Part shown: one piece after another, positions 35,182 to 36,602 of the stretch | How positions within the stretch are numbered: the first letter of the stretch is position 1 | Layout: every line of letters begins with the position of its first letter | Assembly: GCA_023261745.1 (NCBI GenBank) | Contig: JAGDXR010000042.1 | Span: forward strand, 1,373-37,974 | DNA length: 36,602 nucleotides | From: Thermoplasmata archaeon | GTDB taxonomy: Archaea > Thermoplasmatota > Thermoplasmata > Thermoplasmatales > ARK-15 | Direction of reading: 5' to 3' | The notes under the pieces: generated by a model | Seen by the model: only the letters and a program-made list of their open reading frames with translations | Database searches by the model: none | What the model was told of the DNA's origin: nothing | Position numbers and translations under genes: made by a program

Positions 35182-35200
35182 TATTAAAAATTTAAATAAA
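35182..35200. promoter_or_regulatory. Overlapping TATA elements for dphB and the aminotransferase gene
   Basis: TTTAAATAAA (35191-35200) lies 25 bases before the ATG at 35220, and on the other strand TTTTTAATA (35182-35190) lies about 25 bases before the dphB ATG. Both mRNAs would be leaderless. Confidence 0.5.
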
Positions 35201-35219
35201 CAATAGAAATTACATTCCT

Positions 35220-36365
35220 ATGGTATCTTCTGTCGTAAAATCAGTTTCACCATCTGCTACAATTTCTCTTATCAACAAAGAAAATGCACTGAAGGCAGCG
35301 GGGAAAAAAGTCATTTCATTTTCTCTCGGTGAGCCGGATTTCACCACTCCTATTCAAATACTTGATTATGCATCAGAAAAAATGAGGGAAGGATATACCC
35401 ATTATACCCAGAGCCCTGGAATTCCAGAACTAAGAAAAAAGATAGCCGAAAAATTTTCAATTGAAAAAAATGTTAAAATTGATGATAAATCCGTACTTGT
35501 AACCCCCACAAAGTTTGCCCTTTATGCATCTTATCTGGCATTGCTCGACCCTGGGGATGAAATATTGATTCCGGATCCTGGATGGGTCTCATACATTGAA
35601 ATGGCCCATCTGGTCGGTGCAAAACCGGTGTATTACAAATTAGATGAAAAAAGAAATTTCTCACTCGATCAGGAAGATATAAAAAATAGGATAGGCGAAA
35701 AGACCAAAGCGATTGTAATAAATTCTCCCAACAATCCTACGGGAAGTGTTCTTTCAAATGAAGATTTAAAATTCCTAAGGGATATTGTCAGGGACAGAAA
35801 AATAACCGTTATAAGCGATGAGATTTACGAGAAACTTGTATTTGAAGGAAAACATGAATCTTTTCTGAACGATTTTACACTTCTTGAAAATTCTATAATT
35901 GTATCGGGTTTTTCCAAATCTCATGCCATGACGGGTCTGAGAATAGGATACATGATTTCAAGTGAGGAAATGATCAAATATGTTGACAGGATACAGCAGC
36001 ATACCATGACATGTGCCGCAACATATTCTCAGTATGCTGCTCTGAAGGCCCTTGACGATGATTCCAGCCCTGAAAAAATGAAGATGGAATATAGAAAGAG
36101 AAGGGATGTTCTGGTTGAGGGTCTGAAGGAGATACCCATATTCAAGATAAATCCACCACAGGCAACATTTTACATGTATCCTGAAATAGATTATAAGGGA
36201 ATGGATTCCATGGAATTTTCAAATTATCTGCTTGAAAAACTCTACATAAGTGTTGTTCCGGGAATAGCTTTTGGTCCATCTGGAAAATACAGGATAAGGA
36301 TTTCATTTTCTACGGGCATAGAAAACATAAAAGAGGGGATAGAAAGATTGAAAAACCTTAAATAA
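35220..36365 (+). CDS. Pyridoxal-phosphate aminotransferase, aspartate-aminotransferase type (class I)
   Basis: The 381-residue enzyme moves amino groups between amino acids and 2-oxo acids. Features in order: 'FSLGEPDFTTP' (residues 34-44), 'YTHYTQSPGIPELR', 'NSPNNPTGS' with N172, 'VISDEIYEKL' with D200 and Y203, and PLP lysine K233 in 'SGFSKSHAMTGLRIGY'. 'YRIRISFST' near the end holds the substrate carboxylate arginine. It belongs to the prokaryotic Igamma AspAT group; exact substrates (Asp, aromatic amino acids, others) cannot be told from sequence. The start agrees with a leaderless transcript. Confidence 0.93.
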   Translation: MVSSVVKSVSPSATISLINKENALKAAGKKVISFSLGEPDFTTPIQILDYASEKMREGYTHYTQSPGIPELRKKIAEKFSIEKNVKIDDKSVLVTPTKFALYASYLALLDPGDEILIPDPGWVSYIEMAHLVGAKPVYYKLDEKRNFSLDQEDIKNRIGEKTKAIVINSPNNPTGSVLSNEDLKFLRDIVRDRKITVISDEIYEKLVFEGKHESFLNDFTLLENSIIVSGFSKSHAMTGLRIGYMISSEEMIKYVDRIQQHTMTCAATYSQYAALKALDDDSSPEKMKMEYRKRRDVLVEGLKEIPIFKINPPQATFYMYPEIDYKGMDSMEFSNYLLEKLYISVVPGIAFGPSGKYRIRISFSTGIENIKEGIERLKNLK

Positions 36366-36386
36366 AGTTTTAAAATAATATTATGG

Positions 36387-36460
36387 GGGCCTGTGGTCTA
36401 GCTGGTTATGACGTCGCTCTCACACAGCGAAGGTCACCGGTTCGAATCCGGTCAGGCCCA
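36387..36460 (+). tRNA. tRNA-Val (anticodon CAC)
   Basis: Acceptor GGGCCTG pairs with CAGGCCC, the discriminator is A, anticodon stem TCGCT/AGCGA encloses CTCACAC (anticodon CAC), and the T arm holds GGTTCGAATCC. No intron and no encoded CCA. It lies 21 bases after the aminotransferase gene. Confidence 0.96.
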
Positions 36461-36481
36461 TTAACAATCATAAGTGAATAC

Positions 36482-36490
36482 TTTAAATAA
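36482..36490 (+). promoter_or_regulatory. TATA box ahead of an interrupted reading frame
   Basis: TTTAAATAA is centred 26 bases before the ATG at 36512, the ideal spacing for a leaderless mRNA. Confidence 0.45.
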
Positions 36491-36511
36491 AAGCAAGTGG
36501 TACTATCAATC

Positions 36512-36548
36512 ATGACATTTGAACCTAAATACAAAATACTTTTAGAAA
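36512..36548 (+). pseudogene. Possible start of a gene interrupted by an insertion element
   Basis: After the TATA box, ATG 36512 opens 12 codons reading MTFEPKYKILLE before the boundary of the presumed element at 36549. The frame stays open by chance into the element to the window edge. No family can be named from 12 residues, so this is only a candidate. Confidence 0.35.
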
Positions 36549-36591
36549 GTCAGCTACTCCTCGCTAAAGCTTCGGAGCCTGTTGCTGGCCT
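36549..36591 (-). repeat. Copy 2 of the 43-bp dispersed repeat
   Basis: Ungapped match to 30030-30072 on the other strand, 36 of 43 identical. This copy has the better base-paired form and is likely the younger one. Confidence 0.8.
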
Positions 36592-36602
36592 CCTGCTCCA
36601 CC
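36549..36602 (-). mobile_element. Right end of an IS200/IS605-type element (3' end of tnpB and possible omega-RNA scaffold), continues outside window
   Basis: On the minus strand the sequence reads GGTGGAGCAGGAGGCCAGCA and on to CGAAGCTTTAGCGAGGAGTAGCTGAC. It contains the stems GGAGC/GCTCC and CTCC/GGAG, and one frame ends GGAGGQQQAPKL followed by a stop, like the end of many TnpB proteins. The last 43 bases recur in degraded form at 30030-30072. In such elements this region is both the tnpB 3' end and the scaffold of the omega RNA. The body of the element lies beyond the window, so the call needs the adjoining sequence. Confidence 0.5.

Overview
The window looks like a chromosomal segment of an acidophilic archaeon of the Thermoplasmatales (Thermoplasma / Ferroplasma / Picrophilus / Cuniculiplasma type). 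The evidence is the archaeal proteasome-SBDS-exosome-L37Ae-RpoP operon, a proteasome alpha N-terminus of the Thermoplasma type, archaeal enzyme forms (NadM, MptD, Trm1, ADP-forming acetyl-CoA synthetase, DphB, type II MetAP, AglB), archaeal TATA boxes 25 nt ahead of start codons, and AT-rich DNA. The exported proteins are rich in N, S, T and Y, poor in charge and full of N-glycosylation sequons, and one is a sedolisin (acid protease), which fits an acidic habitat. The exact genus is not determined.

Layout. (A) 1-11860 is a cell-surface block: the 3' part of a large tandem-repeat membrane-anchored protein, a histidine phosphatase, a 1344-aa S-layer-like protein, a 1273-aa membrane-anchored sedolisin (S53) with a similar C-terminal coiled-coil plus membrane anchor, and a 57-residue very acidic protein. 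(B) 11896-13194 is aspS on the minus strand, diverging from (C) 13242-16785: nadM, an ArsA/Get3-like ATPase, a small unknown protein, mptD, a THEP1-type NTPase and trm1, largely overlapping or tightly packed. (D) 16827-20863 is the exosome superoperon: psmA, SBDS, rrp4, rrp41, rrp42, rpl37ae, and rpoP (45 aa). (E) 20959-27947 is a roughly 2080-residue AglB oligosaccharyltransferase whose usual core is followed by about 1,170 residues of beta-sandwich-like repeats and a final membrane helix, translationally coupled to a small membrane protein. (F) 27950-29623 (minus) holds an RNase H/RuvC-fold protein, an endonuclease III-like glycosylase and a Roadblock/LC7 protein, overlapping one another. 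(G) 29624-30071 is a gene-free stretch with the decayed right part of an IS200/IS605-type (TnpB) element. (H) 30072-31468 (minus) has lrp, tRNA-Pro(TGG) and map. (I) nadE (plus), acdA/acdB and dphB (minus), and an aspartate-type aminotransferase (plus) follow, then tRNA-Val(CAC). (J) The last 54 bases look like the right end of an IS605-type element that has interrupted a short leaderless reading frame.

How parts may fit together: the exported, sequon-rich proteins of block A are natural substrates for the AglB of block E; S-layer-like protein and sedolisin both end in a stalk and anchor and may form one surface assembly, resembling in architecture the tetrabrachion/protease pair of Staphylothermus (inference). 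NadM and NadE supply the last two steps of NAD synthesis. The most unusual items are the giant AglB with its coupled partner, the stalked S-layer/sedolisin pair, the homogenised 237-bp repeat at the left edge, and the two related TnpB-type element ends.
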